Part shown: piece by piece, positions 1-9,989 of the stretch
Position numbering within the stretch: the stretch's first letter is position 1
Layout: each line of letters starts with the position of its first letter
Assembly: GCA_011947345.1 (NCBI GenBank)
Contig: JAAVTG010000554.1
Coordinates: 1,116,001-1,180,000 of the forward strand
DNA length: 64,000 bases
From: Phytophthora quininea
Lineage: Eukaryota > Oomycota > Peronosporomycetes > Peronosporales > Peronosporaceae
Reading direction: 5' to 3'
Program-made: the position numbers and the translations under genes
Notes under the pieces: model-generated
The model's database searches: none
Told to the model about the DNA's origin: nothing
The model's input: only the letters and a program-made list of their open reading frames with translations

Positions 1-999
1 GCGCTAAGCCGTTCACGTAGAATGGAGTGAAGCCGGTAGAGGCAAGCACGGCATTGTCAATGCAAACCCGACAAGCGGGAGCATGGCGCTCCACCGCTTT
101 GGAGTTTTAGCGCACACGCTGCGCAAGACGTCCTCGACGACGCGATTGACGCGCTCGGTCTGACCGTCGGTCTGCGGACGATCTGCTGTGGGTATGTCCA
201 GTCGTGTGCTTCGCACCCTGAAGACGGACGTCCAAAACTTCCCCGTGAAGCGCGGATCTCGATCCGAGATGATCGTCTCTGGGAGCCCGTGCTGCCGAAA
301 GACTCGATTGATGAACAGCGAGGCTGTACCCTCTCCATCAATGGAGTCCGGCACCGCCACTAGGGGAGCCATCTTGCTCAACCGGTCAACAAAGACCACA
401 ATACCCGTGTTGCCTGCCGAGTCCTTCGGCAGGCCAAACACAAAGTCCATACTCATGGACTGCCAACACCCGCTGGGTCCTGGAAAGCTCGCCAGCGGCG
501 CCGCCGCATGCAGCGCGGGTTTGACCCGTTGACACGTCTCGCATGTGCGCACATATGTGCTGAACCACTTGTACAGCTTGAACCACCAGAACATGGAGCT
601 CACCGAGCTGTAGGTCTTCTCGCGACCCAGGTGGCCGCTCGCGGGAGCGTCGTGAGCCTCATAAAGTATCCGATACTTGAGGTCCTCATCGTGAGACACC
701 ACGACACGTGGAGGGTCATCAGGACCCGTGCTGTAGTACAGCAGGCCGCCCTCGCAGGCGTAGCGATGCAGTCGCGCGCGCAATCGCCCAGACAGTTCTA
801 TCTTCGAGTCCTTAAACTCGTCGCTCCTCAAAGCGCGCAGCAAAGCGACGCAGGACTTTTCCTGTGCATACGCTGCTCGGATCAAATCCGTCACCGACGA
901 CGTCACCATCGTGACATGAGAAAGCTCATAGTCCGGCCGGCGCGACAGCGCATCGGCCAGGACGTTCTGCCTGCCAGGCTTGTACTTCACCTCAAAGTT
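1..999 (-). pseudogene. gypsy integrase, partial at window edge
   Basis: After the stop at 1000 the same frame continues as KYKPGRQNVLADALSRR, the usual RNase H/integrase junction of gypsy elements. A zinc-binding HHCC domain follows (H and H around HDAPASGHLG, then CETC), then the core with DFVFGLPKD and ISDRDPRFT supplying the two catalytic aspartates. The C-terminal part of the core is frameshifted near position 100 and the rest lies outside the window. The family role is insertion of the cDNA copy into the genome. Confidence 0.85.
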
Positions 1000-2402
1000 T
1001 TACTCCGCAAAGAAGGAGAGCCAGCGGGCCATTATCTGCGAGGGGTGAGGCGACTGTGTCGCAGTGCGTAGTGACGCATGATCCGTGAAGATCACGAACG
1101 GCTTTGAGCCGAGCAGGTGCACCCTGAACTTGACGAGAGCATACTTCATTGCAAGTAGCTCCTTGTCGTGAACTGGGTAGTTCTTCTCCGCAGCTTTAAG
1201 ATGGCGAGACTCAAACGCGATCACGCGTTCACGCCCCTCGGCGTCCGCTTGTAGCAAAGCGCAGCCGATGGCAAAATCGGAGGCGTCACAGACGACACTG
1301 AACGGACGATCAGGGTCCGGCAGCGCCAATATCGGCGCCTGCAGGAGGCTCTCCTTGATCTGCGCAAACGCAGCCTCGTGCTCAGCACGCCAACACCAGT
1401 CCGCATCCTTCTTATGGAGATTGGACAATGGCCTAGCCAGCTCAGCGTAGTTTTCGCTGTACTTGTGCAAGTATTTGGCGAGGCCAAGCCACTTGCGAAG
1501 GTCCTTCTGGTTCAAAGGAACCGGCCAGTCCACTATGGCCTTGACCTTGGCAGGATCTGCTCGCAAGTCACGCTTCCCAATGAAGCAGCCGAGGAAGGGA
1601 ATGTCCTCGGCGCCAAAGACACACTTGTCTACGTTGGCATACAACTTGTTCGTGCGCATGCACTCGAGCACCGCTCGCAGATGCTCAACGTGCATCTCGA
1701 CGTCAGTCCTTCCGTGCTCAGCACGACTACGGACGAAGATATCGTCAAAGTATGTCTGCGCATACGCCCGATGAGGCCGAAATAGCTGCGTCACGAGACG
1801 ATTGAACGTCGCCGGCGCGTTCGACAGCCCTTGGAGCATAACGAGCCACTCCCAGAGCATGCCGCTCGGGGTGCTCACCGCTGTCAGCGGCACATCACTC
1901 GCTCGCATAAGCAGTTGGTAATAGCCATCGACTAAGTTGAGCGCGTTATACATGGTACAACCAACCATGTTGTTCTGAAGAACATCCTTCCTAGGAATCG
2001 GCGTCTGCGCCGGGATCGTGGCCGCGTTCAGCTTATTGAAAGCATGAACGATGCGCCACTTGCCGTTCGGCTTTCTGACACAGAACCTCGGCGTGGAGTG
2101 CGGAGACTTGCTCTCACACACGAACCCTGCCGCGTGCTTAGCACAGAAGAAGGCGTCAATGACGTCGCACTGCTCCTTCGGCGAGGGCCACTGGCGTGTG
2201 ACGCAGTACTTCGTTCCGGGAACCAAGTCAATTTCATGCGTGCCACTGCACATTCGACAGCCCTCAAAGGCTCAGTGTCCGAGACACCCAACGACTCGCT
2301 CAGTCCACGACCGACGTCGCTCAGTGGAGTACGTGCCACTGTACCACCTACATTCCTCGGAGGCTCTTCAGGACTACAGTTCTTCACGGTGCCGTCTACC
2401 AA
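1000..2402 (-). pseudogene. gypsy reverse transcriptase and RNase H
   Basis: A long open stretch (1000-2253) contains the RT fingers and palm, including the YFDD catalytic box in TYFDDIFVRS, the conserved FLGCFIG segment, and an RNase H domain ending in FVIFTDHASLRTA. It terminates at TAA (1000-1002) just before the integrase segment. The second copy reads AEYN where this copy reads AE-stop-N, showing a single base change from Tyr to stop. The RT portion itself looks little damaged, so this insertion is probably not very old. Confidence 0.88.
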
Positions 2403-2954
2403 TCAGACATACTGACATCTACCACGACCCCCGACTCGGTGCTCGCGCCAATAGCGCTTCTGCTTCCTAGCAGAGGTGGATTATTGACTCGCCAATGCTC
2501 CGCTACGAGAGACGCGCGTAGCGCCCAAGTTCTTCGACTGCCAATCGATCCATGGCTCGTGGCGCTCTAGCCACGCCATGCCAAGGATGAGGTCGCACCT
2601 CGAATCCAGGTCAAGGACCAGACAGCGTTCTACGCTATCGAAGTCCAAGAACTTCAGCCTCAGATTAATCGGGACCCTCGGCACCGTGACACGGGCCCCC
2701 GTCGCGAGACGGACAGTGACCGTGTCACCACTTCGCTCTTATAGAGCCTCAGCGTACCGCTGGCTACCTTGAACGGTAGAGCGTCTGAAATAGTTGACAG
2801 ACGCCCCAGAGTCTATCAAGACTACCCATGGCTTGTCGAAGCCCTTGACGTCCACCAGGATGACCAGCAAACCCGGCTTGTATACACGTTCCGTGTTATA
2901 GAGCACGGAGCTCTTCGGGGCTGAGCCCTGCTGCCTCTCACTTCTCACAGGCAC
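2403..2954 (-). pseudogene. gypsy aspartic protease region, broken
   Basis: A retropepsin-type active site is visible (VVLIDSGASVNYF, D-S-G-A) in a segment starting near 2954. A second open segment (2481-2684), including DLILGMAWLERH, is the typical C-terminal half of gypsy proteases. The two halves are in different frames, with stops between. The region lies between the gag zinc knuckle and reverse transcriptase, as expected for a Ty3/gypsy polyprotein. It is absent from the second gypsy copy at the right end of the window. Confidence 0.75.
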
Positions 2955-3775
2955 AACAGAACTCAGTTATTCCCCAGTAGGCCGCCCCGCACCTACTGGG
3001 AGCCGGCTTTTCCTGCGTCGAGCCTGTTTGGCTTTCGGCAGGGGTAGGGCCGAGCTGGCCGGAGCACTGCTTGCGCAGAGGACATGTCGGCCTCAAGTGG
3101 CGGGTGCTCCCGCACACATAGCATCGCCGGATGCCTGCTCGCTGCTCAGCAGCTCTGAGCTCCTCGGCTTCATCCTCAGTATAGCTGAGGTCCATGGGCT
3201 CAGGGTCATTCGATCCGGAAGAGCTGGTGTTGGCACCGACTCGAGAAAACTTAAAGTTGAACTCGGCATTCAATGGGTGGCAAGGAAGCGTGACCTCACG
3301 CGATACGCCTGGTTAGGCGGGGAGAACACCTGCATGAGCTTCCCTTCAGCTCCTTCCAGGTCGGGAAGGCCTCTTCGACCGACGTCCCCGACGTCAAGGC
3401 CCATTCTCTCGCTTGCCCTTCGAGCTTCGAGATCGCAAGCGCCACGCGCTGGTTCTCCATTTGGAGCATGGCCGATCCCATGGCCATTTCGACCTCTCGG
3501 GTCCACAACAGGAGGTTCTCTCCTTCTTCCCCGAGAAGGTCTTCACGCTCACCGAGAGCGGCTTCGCCCGCTGGGGGCGCTGTAGCAGCGACACGCTGCT
3601 GGATATGCTCCAGCATAGCACTCTCGTACTTCGAGAACGCCTCAAGGCGCGCCGTCACGGCGTCAGGTCCTTGCGACGCAAGGAGCGCCATGCCCTCAGG
3701 GCCCAGCAAGGACGCAAGCTTATTAAGCGTGTCCTGCTGACTAGGAGTCAGGTATGCGAACGCTGCCTGCTCCAT
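2938..3775 (-). pseudogene. gypsy gag, frameshifted, internally deleted
   Basis: The capsid part starts with Met at 3775 ([14 protein letters not shown]) and stays open to about 3296. The nucleocapsid part resumes in another frame and carries a CCHC zinc knuckle, CYVCGSTRHLRPTCP (C-x2-C-x4-H-x4-C), at about 3085-3130. Between them a segment ending SRFLATH jumps directly to a segment starting NAEFNFKF. In related oomycete gypsy gags I expect several dozen residues there, so an internal deletion is inferred. The product would package element RNA if intact; this copy cannot. Confidence 0.8.
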
Positions 3776-3965
3776 CCTTACAGAGGTTCAGTCGACGACT
3801 CAGGAGTCGGATTGACTACGAGTGCTACCAGGTGCAGCGGGGCTGCGTAGCAGTGCACGTGCATAGAGGAAGACGTAGGACTCCCCGAGTCTGTCTTTAG
3901 GCGTCCCGCCTTCGGTTCTATACAAGAACCAAGTACAGTCCCGTAACTAGGACTCGCAGAGTCAG

Positions 3966-4204
3966 TGTCCCTTAAAACAAGGATAACACTAATTAACTGC
4001 AAAAATAGAACTGAATTGAATTGTTTTATCTGACCCTGGTGTAAATGTATAGACTTAACTATGTGACATAGTTAATCTAAGAGATATGTAAACGAGTGGT
4101 GGAGAGCCAGATGGCTACAGAGTCGAAACTCTACGCATGGTTAGGAGTTTCGCATAACCTCCAAAGTCAATGCACGGTTATGACTTTCGTGTAACCCCGT
4201 TACA
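3966..4204 (-). repeat. 5' LTR of the left gypsy copy
   Basis: On the minus strand the LTR begins TGTAACGGGGTTACACGAAA at 4204 and runs about 240 nt. It matches, with scattered substitutions, 62457-62695 on the plus strand. The terminal TG is clear. The inner end is only placed to within about 10 nt because similarity fades after a shared TTTTAAG. No primer-binding site could be assigned with confidence. Confidence 0.82.
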
Positions 4205-5087
4205 GCAGCAATTGCGGTCGACACCACTCCCAACGCATACCACATTTTCCTGCACGCGAAAGCACGCGGCCGTTGGTCCGCTACGAATAGCTAGGCGTCA
4301 ACAGATACGACATCAAGCGCAATCACGACTTCACAGCGCCCGAATGCACGCCCCGCCCGGAACCCAGTCGGCCCCGCCGCAGAGACAGCAGACAATTCAG
4401 CAAAGACATGGAGGTCAGAGCTACAGCGAGCCGCCCGACGACATCCGATATGGAGAGTAAACAACGCATATTTCCTTACAAAAGATAAAAAAATGCTTAC
4501 TCATCACGATCGCTCTGCAGGACACTGTCCCCTTCGTACATCAGCGACCATCACGACACCTCGTCCATCGCGCAACCACGACGGATTCAGCGCTCGCCCG
4601 ACAAGCCGGCGTAATTTCCCCTGTCCGATTTAGACTTTGACCGATTTTATGTAAGATTGGAGGTTTTCCTCGAATTAGGCGCCCAATAAGGGGCTTAACA
4701 GTCTCTGCTCGCACTACAGTCCAGACAAAAACATCCGTTTTACGCCATTCCGTAGCCGGTACATAGTGAAGGGTCGCTAATAATAACTCACCTCCGGTTT
4801 AACGACCTCGACTGTTCGGTCGCGCCCTCTAGACCCTATTTATAATGGATCCGGTCAGTGCCCGTCTTCCGCAATGTCATACAACCCAGGATTTTTGGCG
4901 CAAAATGGCCCCCAGGCAAGCGATTCATAAATGTTAACCATACCCCATTCCAAAACTTTATGCTTGCATCTCGTAAAACTAAATGCGGGCACGTTGTAAG
5001 GGGGCTTCGCCGTACGTTTCCAGCAGATAGCTGGCTGTATTGAAGCGTGGGGGGCTAACATACTTTTGGGCATGCAGGTTTGCTGTA
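4205..5087. other. No gene recognised; transposon-like flank
   Basis: This roughly 880-bp stretch between the gypsy LTR and the histone-like ORF has only short ORFs on both strands with no recognisable motif. A proline/glutamine-rich stretch of about 40 codons ending at 4460 (Met near 4345) resembles the start of some retroelement gag proteins, but the resemblance is too weak to name. Pieces around 4640-4860 look LTR-like (AT-rich, short direct repeats). I see no RNA gene here. Confidence 0.4.
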
Positions 5088-5357
5088 ATGTCTGGATGTG
5101 GCATCAGTGCCAACGGCCAAGGAAAAGACGGTGCTAAGCGTCATCGTGTCATCCTGCGTGATAGACTATCACTGATAGCGCACAGGAGGTTTCAAGAGCA
5201 TCTATCCGTCGGTGGTGTTGTGCGCATATCTGGCCGAATCTACCACCAAACCCGAGCTGTTCAAGAGATTTTCCTGAGAACATTGTCCAACCAAGATGGA
5301 CGTAATCTGTACGGCTATCGCCACCAAAAGCAAAACAAAAATTCTTTATTGTGCTAA
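5088..5357 (+). CDS. Divergent, shortened histone H4-like ORF
   Basis: The 89-codon ORF reads along histone H4 from its first residue. It has MSG-x-G, then GK-x-GAKRHR, LRD, a GGV-x-RISG-x-IY core, TR and FL, and ends with GRNLYGY, like the C-terminal GRTLYGF of H4. Tail positions corresponding to Lys12 and Lys16 are kept. Those for Lys5, Lys8 and Lys20 are replaced by Ile, Asn and Val. About 25 residues covering the end of helix 2 and helix 3 are missing between FLRTLSNQ and GRNLYG, followed by a new tail. The frame is open and intronless. Sequence decay over the core and the deletion make a normal nucleosomal role unlikely. It may be a decaying H4 copy or a captured variant; its neighbour is a Crypton remnant. 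Confidence 0.62.
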   Translation: MSGCGISANGQGKDGAKRHRVILRDRLSLIAHRRFQEHLSVGGVVRISGRIYHQTRAVQEIFLRTLSNQDGRNLYGYRHQKQNKNSLLC

Positions 5358-5724
5358 ATTCTCTTGAATTTGTCTGCGCCTGAGGCTGCTTTTGTATCAA
5401 CACTTCTGCGTTTGTTCTGCGTGGGGAGCAGACAAATTCGAATACCCACCAGTAGTCGCCAATACAAATTGGCGGTGTTTTGTGGCTACCCAGGCTAGCT
5501 ACGAATATGTCTGCGTCCCCCGCAGAAAAAAAGAGAACCGTAAAACACAAAATTCAGCACTATTCAACATCGTTGACGACCGTCGTGACCTGCACAGGTG
5601 GAGACGAAAACTCAAAGATAACCGTGGCATCAACAACCTATTGGGTATCGGTGAGAGTACCTACGCTAACTCTTGATTGACGACGATTGCGTCGAATTTC
5701 CTGCAAAGCGCTTGTCCACTTTAG
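5358..5724. other. Unassigned spacer with repeated short motif
   Basis: No gene is recognised. The sequence carries several copies of a motif close to AATTTGTCTGCG in both orientations (about 5366, 5404-5419, 5425-5438, 5505). One 14-nt stretch at 5406-5419, CTGCGTTTGTTCTG, is matched perfectly in inverse orientation at 6846-6859, on the far side of the Crypton remnant. A short ORF from 5504 (MSASPAEKKRTVKHKIQHY) has no relatives I know. Confidence 0.4.
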
Positions 5725-6791
5725 CTAATCTTTGCGGCGCTTTCGCTGTTTGGCAGTGACGTCACTTATCGGAAGCTGTGATAGCGCTGCTTGTAGCATG
5801 GTACGAGCCTCCTCAATGGTAGGACTTCCGATCCACATAGTTCGAGAGATTTTAGCCTGAATTTCCATCACCATGCACCGATAATGTGACAACTTCTTGC
5901 GCTTCTTGCTGTTAGAGAGATCTTGGCACTGCAAGAATCGAAACGGGCCAAATCAATCGTCTGGATCACCACAGCACCAGTGTTCCCAGGCGCATTCCAA
6001 CGTCATGCTGGGGATGTCGAAATCAGCTGGCACTCGAGTGATGCGAGAGTTGGTAATTGTTAAACCTGCGGTGGACGATTCGTCGCCTCGCTCGAAATGG
6101 CCAGAGCATCGCCGTCCCAGCTCATATGTCCCGCATGGATTGCAGCGGTGTTTCCAGCACAGCACATCAAATTCCAGCTCATAACCAAAAACGTATGAGC
6201 AAAAACAAATTCACTGGTACCTTGCTTCATCATCGCCAGACTCAAGGATCACAACATGGCAAATGGTAGCGGCTCCTTCCCCTCTGTTAATTTTTCTTCA
6301 GGCTCATGGTTGTGGTGGACTACTGTTCATTTTAAACCCTTGAAAAACACTGTCAAATCAGCAGCAAAATTGCCAGGCATCGTTCGTCCGTAGCCACGAT
6401 ATAGGTGAAATTAACTGGAGCGCATTGAGTCATACGTAGACATGCCAAGCTTTCCCCTGCGTTGGTTCGTTAGGGACATCAGAAACAGCTCGAAGTCTTT
6501 GGCATGGTGCGTGTCAAAATTTATTGGAGGCAGCATCGGGTTGTCGCTAATGGTGCGGAGTACGTTTTGCCGTGATAAGGTCGCGATTCGCGAGGCGTTA
6601 TATTGTAGATCGTTTTCCTCGACCATGGAAAGGAAGGCATCGCTCAAGGTGCTTCTTTTGTTTTGATAGAGCCATGACACGTAGCGGCAGATTCCACGCG
6701 AGTACATGTCTACTGTCTTCGTCGCGATGATGTTATTCTTCGCAGCTGCCACTTGATCATCGAGGTCCCCACCAGCACCGACGGAAGTCAT
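5725..6791 (-). pseudogene. Crypton-type tyrosine recombinase remnant
   Basis: On the minus strand the N-terminal domain is open from Met at 6791 (MTSVGAGGDLDDQ) and reads through a core-binding region with LSRQNVLRTIS and an ending STYDSMRSS at 6411, typical of oomycete Crypton recombinases. The catalytic-domain segment appears in another frame (6060-6245): FAHTFLVMSWNLMCCAGNTA. The position usually occupied by the first catalytic Arg seems to be Cys here. A C-terminal part (5725-5934) is rich in Lys/Arg and contains GSPTIEEARTMLQAALSQ. Several stops and frame changes between the parts make this a dead copy. Cryptons move DNA by tyrosine-recombinase chemistry and lack terminal repeats. Confidence 0.72.
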
Positions 6792-6933
6792 TCCGGAAGA
6801 TCTTCAAAAGTCGTCGACCAGCTAGTGCACCCTGCTAAATACGAACAGAACAAACGCAGACAAATTCTTGGTACATAGAACTTTTCTGATAAACTTTACG
6901 AACTGCGTAAATCTGACCGGCTCGTTTGGCAAG

Positions 6934-9086
6934 ATGAAGCTCATCGTGCCGCTGGTGGCGTCGGCGTCGGCATCGGCGTCGGTGGCGCTGGCGTGGCTCT
7001 ACCGCTCCCGCCAGCAGCGTCTGCAGAGAGAGGCCTTCATGCGCGGCGCGTCCAAGCCGGAGCAGTACCGAGACCTGCCTGTGGTCGTCGTGGTGGACGT
7101 GGGGAGCTCTTCGATCCGAGCCAGCTGCTGGGCGTTGGCGAAGGGCGCCCACTGGGTGATGGTCGAGGGCTCGCTGTGCCAGCAGCACCTGGACTCTATC
7201 GATGCCCACGGAGAGGCTGACGCTTGCAAGATCGCGAGCACGGTGGAGCTCGTGCTGGACGACGCGTTGGCCTTCCTCCGCATCGTGGGACTCACGCACA
7301 AGCTCGTGGGCGTGGGCTTCAGCACCTTCGCCATGAACGTGCTTGGCGCGGACAGTCAGGTGGGCAAGGACAGAGAGCGAGAGGGCAGTAGTGCTAGCAG
7401 GTTCACTGATGCAATATTCGTGTATGTTGGCAGGGAAAGGCAGTGACTCCCGTGTACACGGTGAGCACCATGAATAGGTACAGGGAGTGACGGTGGGGTC
7501 TAGACTGACCTCTTGGTATCGTCATTGCAGTACGCTGGGAGGAGGAAGGCGACAGCGCACTGGGCGAAGGAGCTTCAGGAGCGGCTTTCGGCTCGAGGGG
7601 AGCTGGACGAGACCCACAACCGAACAGGTGCAGAGCGCGTGGAGAGTACTGTGGAGGTGGATAAGACGTTTAACAGCCCCTTTGTGAACACTTGTAGGCA
7701 CCGTGGTCCACCCAGCCTACGCGCCGGCCACGTTCCTGCGTCTACACGAAGAGGAGCCGGCCACCGTGGAGCGTGTTGTCAAGTGGCAGAGCATTTCGGG
7801 CTACTTGATCGGCAAGTGGACTACTGCACCGCAGCAGGCTGCTGATCGTTGTCTTCCCATTAGTTTTTCGGAAGCATCGTGGATGGGGCTCCTCGACTTC
7901 AGGAACAGCCAGTGGGACTCGAGACTGCTCGAGCTCGTCGGGATGGATAGCAGCAAGATGCCGCCGGTCGCAGACTCTTCTGTTCCGTTTGCGGGACTCA
8001 ACTCGACCTTCGCAAAGCGATGGCCCGACCTCCAAAACGTTCCGTTTTTCCTCGGAGTAGGCGATGGTGCTGCTGCCAATATCGGATCCAAGTGCATAGA
8101 TCCATCGTACGAGAAGCCTTTGGCTGTGGTGCACACACACACATTCTAACCTGGTATTTTTGTGTGTTTCCGTAGTCGAATTGCTGTTACCATCGGAACC
8201 AGTGCTGCCCTTCGTGTTGTATTGAGTGCGGATTCCATGAAGAACGCGAAGGTTCCGAAAGGACTATGGTGCTATCGCTTTGGCACGGACCAGATTCTCC
8301 TGGGCGGCGCACTTAGCGATGGCGGATCGATTTACAAGTTTTTCCGCCAGTGTCTACGCTTGAGCGATGAAGGTGTGCATCGCATTGAACTGGTGTGGCT
8401 AGTTATCCCTACTTATCTTCTTTTTTTTTTTTCAAGACGTGTCATCTCAGCTAGAGAAGATTGCCCCAACAAAGCACGGCCTCACCGTCCTGCCTTTTTG
8501 AGTGGGGAGCGCGCCCCTGGGTGGGTGGAAAACGCAACCTGTACCATTAGCGGCATCAATAAGTGGACGACGCCGATCGAGTTCTTGCGCGCGGGAATGG
8601 AGTCGATCGCGATGCGCATTGGCATTCTCTTCTCGCTCCTCGGTACGCGATTTGTTTAACACTTAAAGTCTGAGCGCTAACGTTAGGCATTGTGCTTTGT
8701 TTCTAGCGTTCTCTGCCGACTTAGACGCGACGGTAGTTGTGAGCGGTACTGCGTTGACGTCGTCCCGGGTGTGGCGACAGATGATTGCCGACTGCTTGGG
8801 CAAGAAGCTGGTCCTCGAAGCCAGCGCCACGGAGACAACTTCGCGTGGTCTCGCCGTGCTCATCGGCTCGTACTTGGAACTGCATTCCCTCCAGGAGTCA
8901 GGCGCATTCCCAACTGAGACCACTCGACTGGAGTACTCGAAACCTGAGGCATCAGCCCACGCCGCGTATCTCGAGTCTCGTCACGATCAAGAAACGCTTT
9001 ATCGCAAGCTGTACGGCGACTTGTCAACTGTCGACAATTTTGCCATCGTCGCGGCTACTTGCCATCAAGCAAACGCGGCGTTTTGA
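6934..9086 (+). CDS. FGGY-family carbohydrate kinase, membrane-anchored
   Basis: Seven exons join without frame error: 6934-7359, 7434-7460, 7531-7627, 7698-8106, 8176-8372, 8437-8642 and 8707-9086, all GT-AG. The product resembles bacterial gluconokinase-like FGGY kinases, which phosphorylate sugars or sugar acids with ATP. Landmarks are the N-lobe phosphate loop VVDVGSSSIRASCW, VGDGAAANIG, the exon-junction motif CIDPS-RIAVTIGTSAALRV, and FLSGERAPGW. An Ala/Ser-rich hydrophobic stretch near residues 3-25 followed by RSRQQR suggests an N-terminal membrane anchor or organelle signal. The ATG at 6934 is chosen because it directly precedes this segment; an upstream in-frame ATG at 6868 is possible. 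The substrate cannot be told from sequence. Confidence 0.85.
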
Positions 9087-9103
9087 ACCAACAAGTTGCA
9101 GCA

Positions 9104-9225
9104 TTAAACAATTTCACTACTCAGCGCCATCCACGCGTCTCGAGCGGGCACGGCCGTCTTGCAGTTGTCCCTGAACAGTCCGTCCATGCCCATGGCGAAC
9201 AGTTCAAAGTACTCGAGCGTCGATG
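9104..9225 (-). pseudogene. Inverted 3' fragment of the GDPD gene
   Basis: The minus strand here reads TLEYFELFAMGMDGLFRDN followed by CKTAVPARDAWMAL, nearly identical to the last 35 or so codons of the phosphodiesterase gene at 9990-11198 (TLEYFELFDMGVDGLFSDN). Similarity stops abruptly upstream of the TLEYFELF segment. The fragment therefore looks like an inverted, truncated duplicate, or the remains of a second gene copy, tail-to-tail with the FGGY kinase. Confidence 0.8.
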
Positions 9226-9910
9226 AAGCAATCGCGAGGAACAGCGCGCCTCGGAGGCAAGCACCTACCGTGGTTTCCGTTGTGTTCACAGCGGGGACTA
9301 TGGCTGGAATACTAGTAACTCTTTGGCGATTGGGGTAGCGTGGAGATCGCGAGATCCTAAATCCCGTGTTGTGTAAACCAACTGCGTGTTTGGCTGTTTT
9401 CTTGCAGGCCAGATGCCCGGCATTCGGACTCGACCAGATATTGTGCCGAGAGACCGCGTTGCGGTCTCCTGGAGTGCAATCGATTCGATTGTCCTGTTGC
9501 CAATAGCTAAATAGCTTAGGGCAGATAGACGCTCTGCATCGCATGGCAAGATATCGATGCGTTCGCGGTCCACAGAACGAAGACAAGATTCAGCTTCGGC
9601 CACAACTTCATTTACCAACGGTTGGATTACAAATTCTTGCAACCCGTCCTCGGTCTCGTTCTTGAGAACCAAGGTATTCGATGCAGCTTGCTATTCAACA
9701 CTGTGCATGTTCCGCCGAGCAGCTAGAGATACGGTCGGCTTGCCTTCAAGGCGTCCCGAGCAAGTCATTTCTCACCCCGCCTTTCTTTCAAGGCTCGGAC
9801 TTGCACGGCGACTAAAATGGCTGTGCGACACCCGGAGCGAGCTTGGTTCGGTTGGTCCTCGCGAACCTTGAATCTCGCTCTCCTTCCCGGCGGCCAAGCC
9901 TGGTCTATTC
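9226..9910. other. Unassigned spacer before the GDPD gene
   Basis: Open stretches exist on both strands. The longest, on the minus strand at 9298-9672, starts MVLKNETEDGLQEFV. None has a recognisable domain, and none joins in frame to the GDPD fragment. A plus-strand stretch near 9540-9690 (FSFGHNFIYQRLDYKFL) could be a remnant of another gene. No RNA gene is seen. Confidence 0.35.
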
Positions 9911-9926
9911 CTCACTTCCGAATTCC
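9911..9926 (+). promoter_or_regulatory. Oomycete initiator-like motif (GDPD gene)
   Basis: CTCACTTCCGAATTCC matches the oomycete initiator plus flanking promoter region consensus TCAYTTYNNNWTTYY. It lies 64-79 nt upstream of the chosen ATG (9990), a normal 5' UTR length in Phytophthora. This placement supports the 9990 start over the longer in-frame ORF that begins upstream. Confidence 0.5.
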
Positions 9927-9989
9927 CCACACAGGCTCCAATTCCAAGCTGAGCTCCGTCTCAGACTCTCTCAACAGCTCAAGCACACG

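Larger units (their letters stand above)
1..4204 (-). mobile_element. Ty3/gypsy LTR retrotransposon, 5' part, decayed
   Basis: Read on the minus strand the order is LTR (to 4204), leader, gag, aspartic protease, reverse transcriptase, RNase H and integrase, running out of the window at position 1. This is the Ty3/gypsy order (integrase last). The copy is dead: gag is frameshifted and appears to lack an internal stretch, protease and pol are in several frames, and an in-frame TAA at 1000-1002 separates RNase H from integrase. A second copy of the same family at 62457-64000 in the opposite orientation has TAC at that position, so the stop is a point change. Both copies point outwards and bracket the gene island. 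Confidence 0.93.

Noticed and set aside
7040..7300. ORFs opposite the FGGY kinase first exon
   Set aside because: Shadow frames with Arg/His/Gln-rich composition and no partner exons.
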